Positions 1 to 8,002 of a DNA stretch of 39,796 bases are shown piece by piece. Numbering within the stretch: the first letter of the stretch is position 1; every line of letters starts with the position of its first letter. The position numbers and the translations under genes were made by a program. This DNA is from Actinomycetes bacterium (GTDB lineage: Bacteria; Actinomycetota; Acidimicrobiia; Acidimicrobiales; Ilumatobacteraceae): NCBI GenBank assembly GCA_025360105.1, contig JANYCT010000074.1:1-39796 (forward strand). Direction: 5' to 3'. The notes under the pieces were generated by a model. The model was not told the origin of the DNA, did no database searches, and was given only the letters and a program-made list of their open reading frames with translations.

Positions 1-4
1 TGAG

Positions 5-75
5 AGCGGGTGACGGGAATCGGACCCGCGTCATTTGCTTGGGAAGCAAATACTCTGCCATTGAGCTACACCCGC
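5..75 (-). tRNA. tRNA-Gly (anticodon CCC)
   Basis: The reverse strand folds into a complete cloverleaf: acceptor GCGGGTG/CACCCGC, D-stem GCTC/GAGT, a 5-bp anticodon stem TTTGC/GCAAA around the loop TTCCCAA (anticodon CCC), a 4-nt variable loop and a T-arm GCGGG/CCCGT with loop TCCGATT. The discriminator base is T and the following bases are CTCA, so the 3' CCA is not encoded and must be added by a nucleotidyltransferase. It reads GGG glycine codons. It is divergent from dcd. Confidence 0.95.
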
Positions 76-103
76 GTGCGTTGCCTCGGCAACGAACACG
101 GCA

Positions 104-109
104 AGGTTA
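104..109 (-). promoter_or_regulatory. Possible -10 box for tRNA-Gly
   Basis: TAACCT on the reverse strand lies about 29 nt upstream of the tRNA 5' end, and a 6-bp inverted repeat (GTTGCC-TC-GGCAAC, 80-93) sits between them in the predicted leader. No convincing -35 is visible. Confidence 0.3.
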
Positions 110-173
110 GCGCCGACTACATCTGCGGCGCACCCTCTGTCCGTCGGCCACATCGGCAACGGCGCACATTCAC

Positions 174-179
174 TAGGGT
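174..179 (+). promoter_or_regulatory. -10 box of dcd, leaderless type
   Basis: TAGGGT is followed by 7 nt and then the GTG start at 187. This spacing puts the transcription start at the start codon, so dcd is predicted to be leaderless. It also supports the GTG as the start. Confidence 0.6.
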
Positions 180-186
180 GGGCGAC

Positions 187-750
187 GTGATCCTGTCTGA
201 CCGATCCCTGCGTGAAGAGATTGCCTCCAACCGCATCGTCATCGAACCCCTCGACGAGCAATGCATTCAGCCCTCTTCGATCGATGTGAAGGTGAGCAAC
301 CTTTTCCGTGTGTTCCGCAACCATACTGCGGGCATCATCGACGTGAAGCAAGATCTCGAGGACCTCACCGAGATGATCAGCATCCCCGAGGACGGCGTGT
401 TCATGCTGCACCCCGGTGAGTTCGTGCTCGGCAGCACACTCGAACGCATCGCGCTGCCTGACGATCTCGTGGCACGCATCGAGGGCAAGTCATCGCTCGG
501 TCGTCTCGGACTGCTCATTCACTCCACGGCCGGGTTCATCGATGCCGGCTTCGACGGGCACATCACGCTCGAGCTGAGCAATGTTGCCAGCTTGCCCATC
601 ACCATCTACCCCGGCATGAAGATCGGCCAGGTCAGCTTCGTGCGTATGACCACCCCTGCCGACAACCCCTACGGCAAGGGTGCCCGGGGCAGCAAATACC
701 AGGGCCAGCGCGGCCCCACCCCGAGCCGATACTTCGAGAACTTCCGCTAG
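187..750 (+). CDS. dcd: dCTP deaminase (possibly bifunctional dCTP deaminase/dUTPase)
   Basis: This 187-residue cytosolic enzyme deaminates dCTP, feeding dUMP/dTTP synthesis. The N-terminus (M)ILSDRSLREEI is the family start and fixes the GTG at 187; a longer in-frame extension upstream overlaps the tRNA and is rejected. The active-site region is clear: KSSLGRLG followed by STAGFIDAGFDGHITLEL, with the catalytic Glu in ITLEL. The C-terminal stretch YQGQRGPTPSR is the flexible nucleotide-binding tail. Actinobacterial Dcd (for example in Mycobacterium) is a trimeric enzyme that goes straight to dUMP; bifunctionality here is inferred from lineage only. A stem-loop (777-810) follows. Confidence 0.95.
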   Translation: MILSDRSLREEIASNRIVIEPLDEQCIQPSSIDVKVSNLFRVFRNHTAGIIDVKQDLEDLTEMISIPEDGVFMLHPGEFVLGSTLERIALPDDLVARIEGKSSLGRLGLLIHSTAGFIDAGFDGHITLELSNVASLPITIYPGMKIGQVSFVRMTTPADNPYGKGARGSKYQGQRGPTPSRYFENFR

Positions 751-776
751 CGGCTCACGCTGGCGGTTGGGACGCG

Positions 777-810
777 GCGGAGGGAGAGCGGTCGCCCACC
801 CTCCCTCCGC
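777..810. terminator. Stem-loop between convergent genes
   Basis: A perfect 10-bp inverted repeat (GCGGAGGGAG / CTCCCTCCGC) with a 14-nt loop lies between the stop of dcd and the stop of the convergent secreted-protein gene. There is no T-tract on either strand, as is common for high-GC actinobacteria, so terminator activity is inferred from its position. Confidence 0.55.
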
Positions 811-836
811 AGTTCGTCGGATCTGACGGACAGCTG

Positions 837-1292
837 TCAGCAGATGCTGCCGTACAGGCCGGGGATACAGCGGATGTATACCCACCCGCTCACCGTCAGC
901 GTGCCAGTGGAACCAGTGGTGCCCACGTTGGTGCTGCCGTCGAGCACAGCCATACCAACGTTCGAGTTGCCGATCACCTTGTGCAGCATGGCGTGGTAGC
1001 GATAGCCGCGGTGCACGCCCACAAATGTCGTGCAGCCGTTGCTCGAGGTGGTCCCGGAGCGTACCTTCGTCCACGATGTCGCACCGGGGGCGGCTTCGTA
1101 GAGCACCACCGGTGCGTTGCTGACGGCGGTCCCGTCGGAGGCGTAGTAGAAGCAGCTGCGCACGTTCGGTGCCGTCGTGGTGGCAACCGACTGGGCGCTG
1201 GCAGCGGAGCCGCCGATGGCTGCAAAGGCGACGGCTGCCGTCGTGGCGAGGATGGTGGTGATGCGGATGATTCGAGTGGGGATGATGTTCAT
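837..1292 (-). CDS. Small secreted protein, function unknown
   Basis: The product has 151 residues. An N-terminal signal peptide (basic n-region, hydrophobic Ala/Ile core, Ala-Ser-Ala near residue 33) predicts Sec export. The mature part is about 115 residues, rich in Ser, Thr, Gly and Val, which suggests a beta fold. It has four cysteines (in SCFYY, NGCTTF, IRCIPG and the C-terminal residue), so two disulfides are possible. I do not recognise the family. The ATG at 1292 is preceded by GAAAGGA, a good Shine-Dalgarno, and a perfect hairpin lies immediately upstream of that. It stands alone between dcd and etfD and has no visible partner. Confidence 0.75.
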   Translation of the reverse strand: MNIIPTRIIRITTILATTAAVAFAAIGGSAASAQSVATTTAPNVRSCFYYASDGTAVSNAPVVLYEAAPGATSWTKVRSGTTSSNGCTTFVGVHRGYRYHAMLHKVIGNSNVGMAVLDGSTNVGTTGSTGTLTVSGWVYIRCIPGLYGSIC

Positions 1293-1300
1293 GGCTGGTG

Positions 1301-1323
1301 TCCTTTCAAGCGGAAGTGCTTGA
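1301..1323 (-). promoter_or_regulatory. Hairpin plus Shine-Dalgarno in the leader of the secreted-protein gene
   Basis: On the reverse strand TCAAGC-N6-GCTTGA (1306-1323) forms a perfect 6-bp stem whose 3' arm abuts the Shine-Dalgarno GAAAGGA (1301-1307). The arrangement could control ribosome access or be an operator. The fasciclin gene at the other end of the window has the same layout. Confidence 0.4.
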
Positions 1324-1373
1324 GGACATCGTGCGCCTGATCATCGTCGGGCACCGTGGCGATGCTGACGCTG

Positions 1374-1397
1374 CGACTGTGCGCGAGCGCACAGTCG
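1374..1397. terminator. Stem-loop downstream of etfD
   Basis: A perfect 10-bp stem (CGACTGTGCG / CGCACAGTCG) with a 4-nt loop lies 12 nt after the etfD stop codon on the reverse strand. No T-tract follows. Its position makes it a likely terminator or mRNA 3'-end stabiliser for etfD. Confidence 0.55.
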
Positions 1398-1408
1398 ATG
1401 TGGGTGGA

Positions 1409-3682
1409 CTACTCGCCCGCGACGGGTGATGCGAGCGGGGCGTCGCTCTGCGTTGCAGCGAGCAGACGTTCGCCGTTCTCGATGGCTTCGATGAGGTGGA
1501 TCGCAATGTCGGCCACCCGGACCTCGGACTCGTCCTTGCCCGCTGCTTTCACACCGTCGTCGAGCATCACGTAGCAGAACGGGCACGCCGTGGCCACGCG
1601 CGATGCACCGGTGGAGATGGCCTCCATGGCGCGTTCGTCGTTGACTTTGGTGCCGATGGTCTCTTCCATCCACATGCGTGCGCCACCGGCACCACAGCAC
1701 ATGCCCTTGGTGCCGTTGCGCTGCATCTCGACGACCTCGATGCCCTTGATGGACGCCACCACCTTGCGCGGCGCGAGGTACACGTCGTTGTGGCGACCGA
1801 GGTAACAGCTGTCGTGATAGGTGATGCGTTCTTCCAGCGTGGCCTGACTGACATCGAGCTGGCCGCTCTCGATGAGCGACTCGAGCAGTTGCGTGTGGTG
1901 CACCAACTCGTAGTTGCCGCCGAGTTGCGGGTACTCGTTCTTCAGCGTATTAAAGCAGTGCGGGCACTGGGTGATGATCTTCTTCACGCCCATGCCGTTG
2001 AGCATTTCGATGTTGGGCATCGCGAGCATCTGGAACAGGTACTCGTTGCCGCTACGGCGAGCGGAGTCGCCGGTGCACATCTCTGACGGGCCGAGAATGG
2101 CCACGCTGATGCCGGCACGGCGCAACAGCTTGGCCATGGCCTGGGTGACCTTTTTGTTCTTGTCGTCGAAGGATCCGGCGCAACCGACCCAGTACAGATA
2201 CTCGCTTTGCAGCACCTCGCCCGGATCGACGATGGTGACATCGAGGTCATTGGCCCAATCGCCGCGCTCGCCCTGGTTCATGCCCCACGGGTTGCCCTGG
2301 TTCTCCATGGCGCGATATGCATTGCCCAACTCTGCAGGGAAGTTGCTCTCCATCAGCGAGAGGTAGCGACGCATGTCGAGGATCTTGTCGAGGATCTCGA
2401 TGTTCACCGGGCAGATCTCGTCGCATGCACGGCACGTGGTGCACGCCCAGATCTCCTCGGCGGTGATGCGCTCGAACAGCGAGTTCGAGCTGATGGTAAT
2501 ACCGCCGTCTGTACCGATAGGCGGCGACACGTGGCCGCCCGCAGCATGCGCGGCAGTGGCGGCCATGACCTCGCCGGTCTTGAGCACGATCTCGCGTGGA
2601 TCAAGTGGCTTACCCGTGGCATGGGCCGGGCACACGCTGGTGCAGCGGCCGCACATCGTGCAAGCATCGGTGTCGAGCAACTGCTTCCACGTGAAGTCCT
2701 CGACCACGGAGGCACCGAAGGTCTCGAGCGATGTCTCGGTGAGATTTGGCATCGCCTTCATCGCGCCCTTGGGGCGCTCGCGGTCCTTGAGGTACATGTT
2801 CAGCGGCGAGGTGAACATGTGGCGCAGCATGGTGATGGGCAGAATTGCGAGGAACGCGATGAAGCTGATGACGTGGGCGCCCCAGGAGATCTGGTGCCAC
2901 AGGTCAAGGTTGTGCGCCGACATGCCGTCGAACAACTTGCTGAGCGGAAAGCCGATGAAGCTCCACTTTTCGTAGCTGGGTTGATCGATCTGGGCGATAC
3001 GGAATGCCTCGGCGAGATATCCGGTGATTCCAATGCTCAAGAACACGCCAAGAATGAGGGCGTGTTCGGGCTTGGTCTTGATGCGGATGCGATAGGGGCG
3101 CTGGATGTAGCGGCGCGCAATGGCCCACACGATTCCGCCCACGAACACGAGCCCGGCAAGGTCGCCGAAGAACGAATACGCCATGTACACGTGGCCGTGC
3201 AGAAACTTGAGGCTCGGTGGAAGCTGATGATCGACCTCGAGCACGGTGGTGACGGCGAGGAGGCCAAGGAAACCGAAGTAGATCATGCTGTGCATGAGTC
3301 CCGCAGCGGAATCGCGCAGCAGCGTGCGCATGTAGACACCAGCACGGAAGTCGGCGAGGCGACGCTTCGCGTTCTTGGGCGTGGTGCGTCGACGATCTGG
3401 TCCGCCGCGCTCCCAGTTCTTGACGCGGTCGGCAAACGCAAATGCTCCCCACACAATGAGCGCCGGGATCACGGTGTAGAAAGCGATCTGCAACGAACCG
3501 GGTACGCCACCGAAGGGTTCGCGTGTTACCGCTTTCTCGCTGTGCCATTTCGTGACCAGCGGAATGATCCCCGACACCACCGTGAAGACACCCATGAAGA
3601 TGCCCATCGCGATGACGAGTTGGTGTGGTTTGAAGCGCTTCGGCGTTGAATCCGGCGCTGGGGAGGACGCATGCGTGCTCAT
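1409..3682 (-). CDS. etfD: Membrane iron-sulfur oxidoreductase, EtfD-like (Rv0338c type)
   Basis: This 757-residue protein is built as an N-terminal membrane module with about six helices (first at residues ~21-43, last at ~265-295), two 4Fe-4S motifs (C341/C344/C347/C351 and C414/C417/C420/C424), and two cysteine-rich CCG-type domains (C501, C536, C573, C576; then C626, C662-C663, C700, C703). This is the architecture of heterodisulfide-reductase-like proteins and of mycobacterial EtfD, which passes electrons from electron-transfer flavoprotein, and so from acyl-CoA dehydrogenases, into the quinone pool. The ATG at 3682 is preferred because TATGGT, a -10 match, covers the next upstream ATG. 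No etfAB or acyl-CoA dehydrogenase gene is in the window. The fold and clusters are certain; the electron donor is inferred. Confidence 0.85.
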   Translation of the reverse strand: MSTHASSPAPDSTPKRFKPHQLVIAMGIFMGVFTVVSGIIPLVTKWHSEKAVTREPFGGVPGSLQIAFYTVIPALIVWGAFAFADRVKNWERGGPDRRRTTPKNAKRRLADFRAGVYMRTLLRDSAAGLMHSMIYFGFLGLLAVTTVLEVDHQLPPSLKFLHGHVYMAYSFFGDLAGLVFVGGIVWAIARRYIQRPYRIRIKTKPEHALILGVFLSIGITGYLAEAFRIAQIDQPSYEKWSFIGFPLSKLFDGMSAHNLDLWHQISWGAHVISFIAFLAILPITMLRHMFTSPLNMYLKDRERPKGAMKAMPNLTETSLETFGASVVEDFTWKQLLDTDACTMCGRCTSVCPAHATGKPLDPREIVLKTGEVMAATAAHAAGGHVSPPIGTDGGITISSNSLFERITAEEIWACTTCRACDEICPVNIEILDKILDMRRYLSLMESNFPAELGNAYRAMENQGNPWGMNQGERGDWANDLDVTIVDPGEVLQSEYLYWVGCAGSFDDKNKKVTQAMAKLLRRAGISVAILGPSEMCTGDSARRSGNEYLFQMLAMPNIEMLNGMGVKKIITQCPHCFNTLKNEYPQLGGNYELVHHTQLLESLIESGQLDVSQATLEERITYHDSCYLGRHNDVYLAPRKVVASIKGIEVVEMQRNGTKGMCCGAGGARMWMEETIGTKVNDERAMEAISTGASRVATACPFCYVMLDDGVKAAGKDESEVRVADIAIHLIEAIENGERLLAATQSDAPLASPVAGE

Positions 3683-3692
3683 GACGAACTGA

Positions 3693-3698
3693 ACCATA
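3693..3698 (-). promoter_or_regulatory. -10 box of etfD
   Basis: TATGGT on the reverse strand, 10 nt before the ATG at 3682, predicts a leader of only a few nucleotides. No Shine-Dalgarno is visible. Confidence 0.45.
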
Positions 3699-3753
3699 GT
3701 TCGCAACGCGCATCGCGCCCATGTTGACGTCGCAATTGGGCCACAATGATCGG

Positions 3754-4422
3754 GTGCAAACACGAACGACGAACTGGCTGATCCGCTCGGCAATTGTGCT
3801 GGTGGTGCTTGCGGGCACGGTTGGCTGGATCGCCATGGGCAATATCGGTGGGGCATCGGCTGATGGGCTGCGCGCCAGCGACGCTGCACTTGGCAAAGCC
3901 GTTGAGCTGGCCGACACGAGTGCAGCATTGGCTACCGAACTGCAGAACGCGGTCACTGCGTTGTCCACGGGGATGCGCTCGTCGGCAGAGGCGATCGATC
4001 ACACGATTGCGTTGTCTAAGACTGTTCGCGGGCTGCTCGATTCGGTGTCGGTGCTCGGCGTGCCGGTCTTCGCGGGGGCCGACGCGTTCGGCACGACCCT
4101 CCAGCAGGTCGAGGAGTCACTCCTAGAAGTGCAAGGTGGAGTGAACGAGACGTTCAAGAATCTCGAGGCCGCCGGGCCGAACCTCGCCACGACCGTGACT
4201 GCATTGAAAGCGATTCCCAACGAACTCCGCACCGCACAGAACGCGATCAGAGCGACCACCGACGAGATCGATCGAGGCGTGGTGCTCTGGCGAATCGCGC
4301 TGATCGCAGGCACGCTCGCGCTGCTGTTGCTCCTCGCTGCGCTTGGCCGCGTTGCTGCGTCGCTGCGAACGCGGGAAGCGAATCAGCCGGTTACGAATCA
4401 GCCGGTTACGAATCAGCCGTAG
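3754..4422 (+). CDS. Two-TM protein with helical extracytoplasmic domain, function unknown
   Basis: The product has 222 residues from the GTG at 3754; an ATG at 3721 would add 11 residues and cannot be excluded. TM1 is at about residues 8-30 and TM2 at about 178-202. Between them are ~145 residues of Ala/Leu/Thr/Glu-rich sequence that looks like long amphipathic helices, resembling the periplasmic four-helix sensor modules of chemoreceptors but without HAMP or signalling domains. The C-terminus ends in NQPVTNQPVTNQP, encoded by a 15-bp tandem repeat. It converges on, and overlaps by 10 bp, the cNMP-binding protein gene. I do not recognise the family. Confidence 0.7.
   Translation: MQTRTTNWLIRSAIVLVVLAGTVGWIAMGNIGGASADGLRASDAALGKAVELADTSAALATELQNAVTALSTGMRSSAEAIDHTIALSKTVRGLLDSVSVLGVPVFAGADAFGTTLQQVEESLLEVQGGVNETFKNLEAAGPNLATTVTALKAIPNELRTAQNAIRATTDEIDRGVVLWRIALIAGTLALLLLLAALGRVAASLRTREANQPVTNQPVTNQP
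4381..4419. repeat. 15-bp tandem repeat in overlapping 3' ends
   Basis: The unit AATCAGCCGGTTACG occurs 2.6 times (4381-4395, 4396-4410, partial 4411-4419). It encodes repeated NQPVT at the end of the plus-strand protein, and its third copy contains the TGA stop of the minus-strand gene. Confidence 0.9.
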
Positions 4423-4838
4423 GACTGGCGGTCGAGCTCGCGGATACGGCCGGCCAACGATGCGAGCAGCTTGTGCGCCAACGCCGGCACGTCGTCGACG
4501 ACGGCCAAGAAGTGACGCTGGGTGATCAGCATGAGGCGGCAATCGGTGTCGCAGATCACGGTCGCGGTGCGGGGGCCATGGTCGAGCAGCGACAGTTCGC
4601 CCACGACCGTGCCTGCACCGAGTGTGGCGACTTTCTTGCCGTTGCGTTTCACGGTGACGGTGCCCTCGAGGACGATGAACGCCTCGCGTCCGGTCTGGCC
4701 CTGATCGACGATCATGCTGCCCGCTGGCATCACCAATTCGTCGCCGGCTTTCGCGATCTTCTCGAGATCCTTGGTGGAACACGATGAAAATAACGGGACA
4801 TTACGGAGGTGTTCGAGTGATGCTTTTCTGCTCGCCAT
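4413..4838 (-). CDS. Stand-alone cyclic-nucleotide-binding domain protein
   Basis: This 141-residue protein consists of one cNMP-binding beta-roll and nothing else. The phosphate-binding cassette is visible as GELSLLDHGPRTATV, which fits the GE-x(n)-R-[TS]-A consensus, and GREAFIVLEGTVTV forms the preceding strands. There is no helix-turn-helix, so it is not a complete Crp/Fnr regulator. It may act as a small cAMP-binding effector or partner protein. The ATG at 4838 is chosen because TATAGT sits 7 nt upstream, predicting a leaderless message; a longer upstream extension lacks family similarity. Its 3' end overlaps the convergent two-TM gene by 10 bp. Confidence 0.8.
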   Translation of the reverse strand: MASRKASLEHLRNVPLFSSCSTKDLEKIAKAGDELVMPAGSMIVDQGQTGREAFIVLEGTVTVKRNGKKVATLGAGTVVGELSLLDHGPRTATVICDTDCRLMLITQRHFLAVVDDVPALAHKLLASLAGRIRELDRQSYG

Positions 4839-4845
4839 GCACTCG

Positions 4846-4851
4846 ACTATA
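4846..4851 (-). promoter_or_regulatory. -10 box of cNMP-binding protein gene, leaderless type
   Basis: TATAGT on the reverse strand is followed by 7 nt and then the ATG at 4838; no Shine-Dalgarno. Confidence 0.6.
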
Positions 4852-4930
4852 GAACGTTCGTCAACGTCATTGTGACAGCCTCGTTCGCGACCGGGTTGCC
4901 GACGCTCGGAGACCGCGAACCAGTGACCGA

Positions 4931-4936
4931 TAGGGT
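4931..4936 (+). promoter_or_regulatory. -10 box of M14 peptidase gene, leaderless type
   Basis: TAGGGT is followed by 7 nt and then the ATG at 4944, the same layout as dcd. It supports 4944 over the upstream GTG at 4872. Confidence 0.55.
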
Positions 4937-4943
4937 CGTGCTC

Positions 4944-6638
4944 ATGACCCTGCCATGTGATCGCTTTGTCAGGTTTGACGAATTGACCAGTGCGCTGCAC
5001 GAGCTCGCTCATGACTACCCGACGCTCGTGTCGCTCGAGCAGTATGGAACGTCGTTCGAGGGTCGACCACTGTGGTTGGTATCCGTCACCGATTCAACGA
5101 CTGGATCCCATCGCGCCAAGCCGGCCTATTGGGTGGACGCGAACATCCACTCCATCGAGGTCACCGGTGGGGCTGCTGCGCTGTATCTGCTCCATCATCT
5201 GGTCACGGCAGCGGAGCGCAACGACGAGACAACACTCCAGGCGTTGCGTACCTGCACGTTCTATGTGGTGCCGCGCGCGAACCCCGATGGTGTCGAGGCG
5301 GCACTCGCCGACTCGCCCATCTATCGCCGGAGCAGTATGCGTCCATGGCCGTGGCGCGAACGTCATCAGTGGCCCGGACTCGTGCAGCGCGACATCAATG
5401 GCGACGGTCGCGTGCTCACGATGCGCATCGTCGACCCGAATGGCGCATGGATGCCGCACGCCGACGATGCGCGCGTGATGGTGCCGGTTCCGGCGGACGG
5501 CATCGCGCCCGCGGGTGTGACCCGCTATCGGCTCTTGTCGGAAGGCACCATCGAGGACTACGACGGATTCACGGTGCCCACACCTGCGCGGCCCGAGTCG
5601 CTCGATTTGAACCGCAACTTCCCGGCCGGTTGGGGCACGAGCACGCGCGGCGCCGGTGATCACCCGCTCAGCGAGCCCGAGATCGACGCACTCGTTCGCG
5701 CCATCGTCGCACGGCCGAACATCTGCGGGTACAACGCGTACCACACCCATGGTGGCGTGCTGTTGCGTCCGTCGAGCACCACCAGCGACTCGAAGTTGCC
5801 ACCGTTCGACGTATGGACGTGGAAAGAACTCGGCGCACGCTGCACGGCACTCACGTCGTACCCGGTGCACTCGGTCTACGAGGACTTCACGTGGGACAAG
5901 GCCGAAACGATGAGTGGCGCCGCCGACGATTGGGTCTATGAGCACCTCGGGCTCTTCGGCTGGACCACGGAGTTCTGGGATCTCGTGTACGCCGCCACGG
6001 GCAAGCGGGCGAGCACCGACATCTGGTATGTCGGACTCACTGCCGACGACGAGTTGGCCATCGCGCAGTGGTGCGACGAGCATGGCGAGTACTACCTGGC
6101 ATGGACGGCATTCGATCACCCGCAACTCGGTGCGGTCGAGATCGGTGGACTCGACACGTTCCGCGCCTACGTCAATCCGCCCGAGTCGATACTGGTCGAT
6201 GAGATCCGACCGCACGCTGAGTTCGCGGTGTTCCAAGCATTGGCTGCACCGCACCTCGACATCGTCAGTGCCTTGGCCACGGCGTTGGGTGACGACATGT
6301 GGCAGATCGACGTGGGTATTGCGAACACGGGCTGGCTGCCCACGCACATCAGCACGCAAGCCGCCAATGAACGACTCGTGCTACCGCTGATCGCTGAGCT
6401 TGACATGCCCGACGGTGTCGCTGTTGTGGGTGGCCCGAATCGTGTGCAGCTCGGCCAACTGTCGGGTCGCAGCGCGCAGCGCCTCAACGCAGGCAGTCGC
6501 AACGACGGAACGCCTGATCGCGTGTTGGCGCGTTGGATTGTGCGCGCACGTGATGCCGACGCCGTTGCACGGGTCACTGCCGTTGCCAAGCACCCTCGTG
6601 CCGGAAGTGTTCAACGCGCGGTGATGATCGCCGACTGA
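4944..6638 (+). CDS. M14-family zinc carboxypeptidase
   Basis: This 564-residue metallopeptidase of the carboxypeptidase A fold has the full metal and catalytic set. H69-S-I-E72 is the HxxE zinc pair, the His of AYHTHGG is the third ligand, LDLNRNFPAGW carries the substrate-carboxylate-binding Asn-Arg, and GWTTEFWD holds the catalytic Glu. An insertion with DINGDGR resembles a calcium-binding loop. The last ~130 residues are probably a beta-rich accessory domain. I see no signal peptide from the chosen start, so it may be cytosolic. Its stop overlaps the ATG of the MFS gene (TGATG), which suggests one transcript and perhaps joint peptide or amino-acid handling. The substrate is unknown. Confidence 0.88.
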   Translation: MTLPCDRFVRFDELTSALHELAHDYPTLVSLEQYGTSFEGRPLWLVSVTDSTTGSHRAKPAYWVDANIHSIEVTGGAAALYLLHHLVTAAERNDETTLQALRTCTFYVVPRANPDGVEAALADSPIYRRSSMRPWPWRERHQWPGLVQRDINGDGRVLTMRIVDPNGAWMPHADDARVMVPVPADGIAPAGVTRYRLLSEGTIEDYDGFTVPTPARPESLDLNRNFPAGWGTSTRGAGDHPLSEPEIDALVRAIVARPNICGYNAYHTHGGVLLRPSSTTSDSKLPPFDVWTWKELGARCTALTSYPVHSVYEDFTWDKAETMSGAADDWVYEHLGLFGWTTEFWDLVYAATGKRASTDIWYVGLTADDELAIAQWCDEHGEYYLAWTAFDHPQLGAVEIGGLDTFRAYVNPPESILVDEIRPHAEFAVFQALAAPHLDIVSALATALGDDMWQIDVGIANTGWLPTHISTQAANERLVLPLIAELDMPDGVAVVGGPNRVQLGQLSGRSAQRLNAGSRNDGTPDRVLARWIVRARDADAVARVTAVAKHPRAGSVQRAVMIAD

Positions 6639-7882
6639 TGGAAACCGAGCAGCGCCCGACCCGACGGTCACAGACAGCCGATGGCGTACGTCTCACCGTA
6701 ACCCGTGGCATTCGCGGTTTCGTCGACGGCACCGTGGCGGTGGTGCTCGGCGCGTATCTGAAACTGCTCGGCTACAGCAACTTCGATGTCGGGGTCGTGG
6801 TCACGGCCATGTTGCTGGGCTCGGCGGCGCTCACCTTGGCCACCGGGGTGTACGGGCACCGATTGACGCGCCGGGTGATCCTGCTGTGTGGCTCGGGATT
6901 GATGTTCGTCACTGGCGTCACCTACGCGACCACGACAGTGTTCGTGGTGCTAGTGATCGTCGGTGCGGTCGGGACCATGAATCCCTCGAGCGGCGATGTG
7001 AGCGTGTTTCTCCCGATGGAGCAGTCGTTGCTCCCGGCCACCGTGTCGAACGAGCAGCGAACAGCGATGTTCGCCCGATACGCATTCATCGGCAGCATCT
7101 TTGGCGCGGTCGGCTCGCTTGCCGCCGGTGTGCCCGATTGGGTGGTGCATCACACGTCGATCGACCGCGCCACTGCGCTGCGCGGCGTCTTCGCAGCGTA
7201 TGCCGTTGGTGGCGTCGGCACGTTCTTGATCTATTCGTCGCTGACGCCGGCCATCGAGGCAGTTGGATCAGCGCGTCCGGCACCGTTGGGTGAATCGCGG
7301 CGCATCGTCTACAAACTCGCCGCGGTCTTCAGCATCGATGCCCTCGGCGGTGGTTTTGTGGTGCAGTCGTTCCTCGCACTCTGGTTGTACGAGCGCTTTG
7401 ACTTGTCGGTGGCCGTGGCCGGTGCGTTGCTGTTTTGGACCGGTGTGTGTTCGGCGTTCTCGGCGTTCGTCTCGGCGCGCATCGCTCGCCGTGTGGGGCT
7501 GATCCGCACGATGGTCTTCACGCACCTTCCCGCGCAGGTATTCCTGATCTGCGCTGCTTTGGTGCCGAGCCTGGGTTGGGCGGTCGCCTTTTTGATTGCC
7601 CGCAGTCTCCTGTCGGCCATGGACGTTCCGGCGCGGAACTCATATGTAATGGCAGTGGTGTCGCCGGCCGAGCGGGCCGCAGCGGCAAGCGTCACCAACG
7701 TGCCGCGCAGCCTTGCCTCTGCCTTGCCACCACTTGCCGCTGGATGGATGCTCGACCGCAGTTCGTTTGGCTGGCCGCTCATCATTGCTGGCTCGCTGAA
7801 GATCACCTACGACCTGTTGTTGCTGGCGATGTTCCGCAATGTGCGCCCGCCCGAGGAACAGAATCGCGCGCATTCCACCTGA
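6638..7882 (+). CDS. Major facilitator superfamily transporter
   Basis: This 414-residue polytopic membrane protein has about ten to twelve hydrophobic helices and a short basic loop after helix 2 (GHRLTRRV) in the position of MFS motif A. The second half repeats the pattern with SARIARRVGL. A cytoplasmic loop near residues 205-225 separates the two six-helix bundles. The ATG at 6638 overlaps the stop of the M14 peptidase gene, so the two are probably translated together. The cargo cannot be read from sequence; efflux or uptake of a peptidase product is one possibility. Confidence 0.85.
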   Translation: METEQRPTRRSQTADGVRLTVTRGIRGFVDGTVAVVLGAYLKLLGYSNFDVGVVVTAMLLGSAALTLATGVYGHRLTRRVILLCGSGLMFVTGVTYATTTVFVVLVIVGAVGTMNPSSGDVSVFLPMEQSLLPATVSNEQRTAMFARYAFIGSIFGAVGSLAAGVPDWVVHHTSIDRATALRGVFAAYAVGGVGTFLIYSSLTPAIEAVGSARPAPLGESRRIVYKLAAVFSIDALGGGFVVQSFLALWLYERFDLSVAVAGALLFWTGVCSAFSAFVSARIARRVGLIRTMVFTHLPAQVFLICAALVPSLGWAVAFLIARSLLSAMDVPARNSYVMAVVSPAERAAAASVTNVPRSLASALPPLAAGWMLDRSSFGWPLIIAGSLKITYDLLLLAMFRNVRPPEEQNRAHST

Positions 7883-8002
7883 GTTGCGTGGGCTCTTGTA
7901 GCGTGCGCGGTGCCCATGGAGAACCTGCGCCCACCCTCGCGAACCAGATCGGCATCAGGCCGCTCGACATCGACGCGGGCGACATCGACATCGAACTTCG
8001 GC

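Noticed and set aside
2207-3649. 480-residue open frame antisense to etfD
   Set aside because: The sense strand encodes a full, motif-complete protein; the antisense product is His/Arg/Asp-rich with no recognisable domain.
3724-3750. TTGACG with CACAAT or AATGAT as promoter of the two-TM gene
   Set aside because: The spacer would be 12 or 15 bp, too short for a normal promoter, and neither -10 candidate fits TANNNT.
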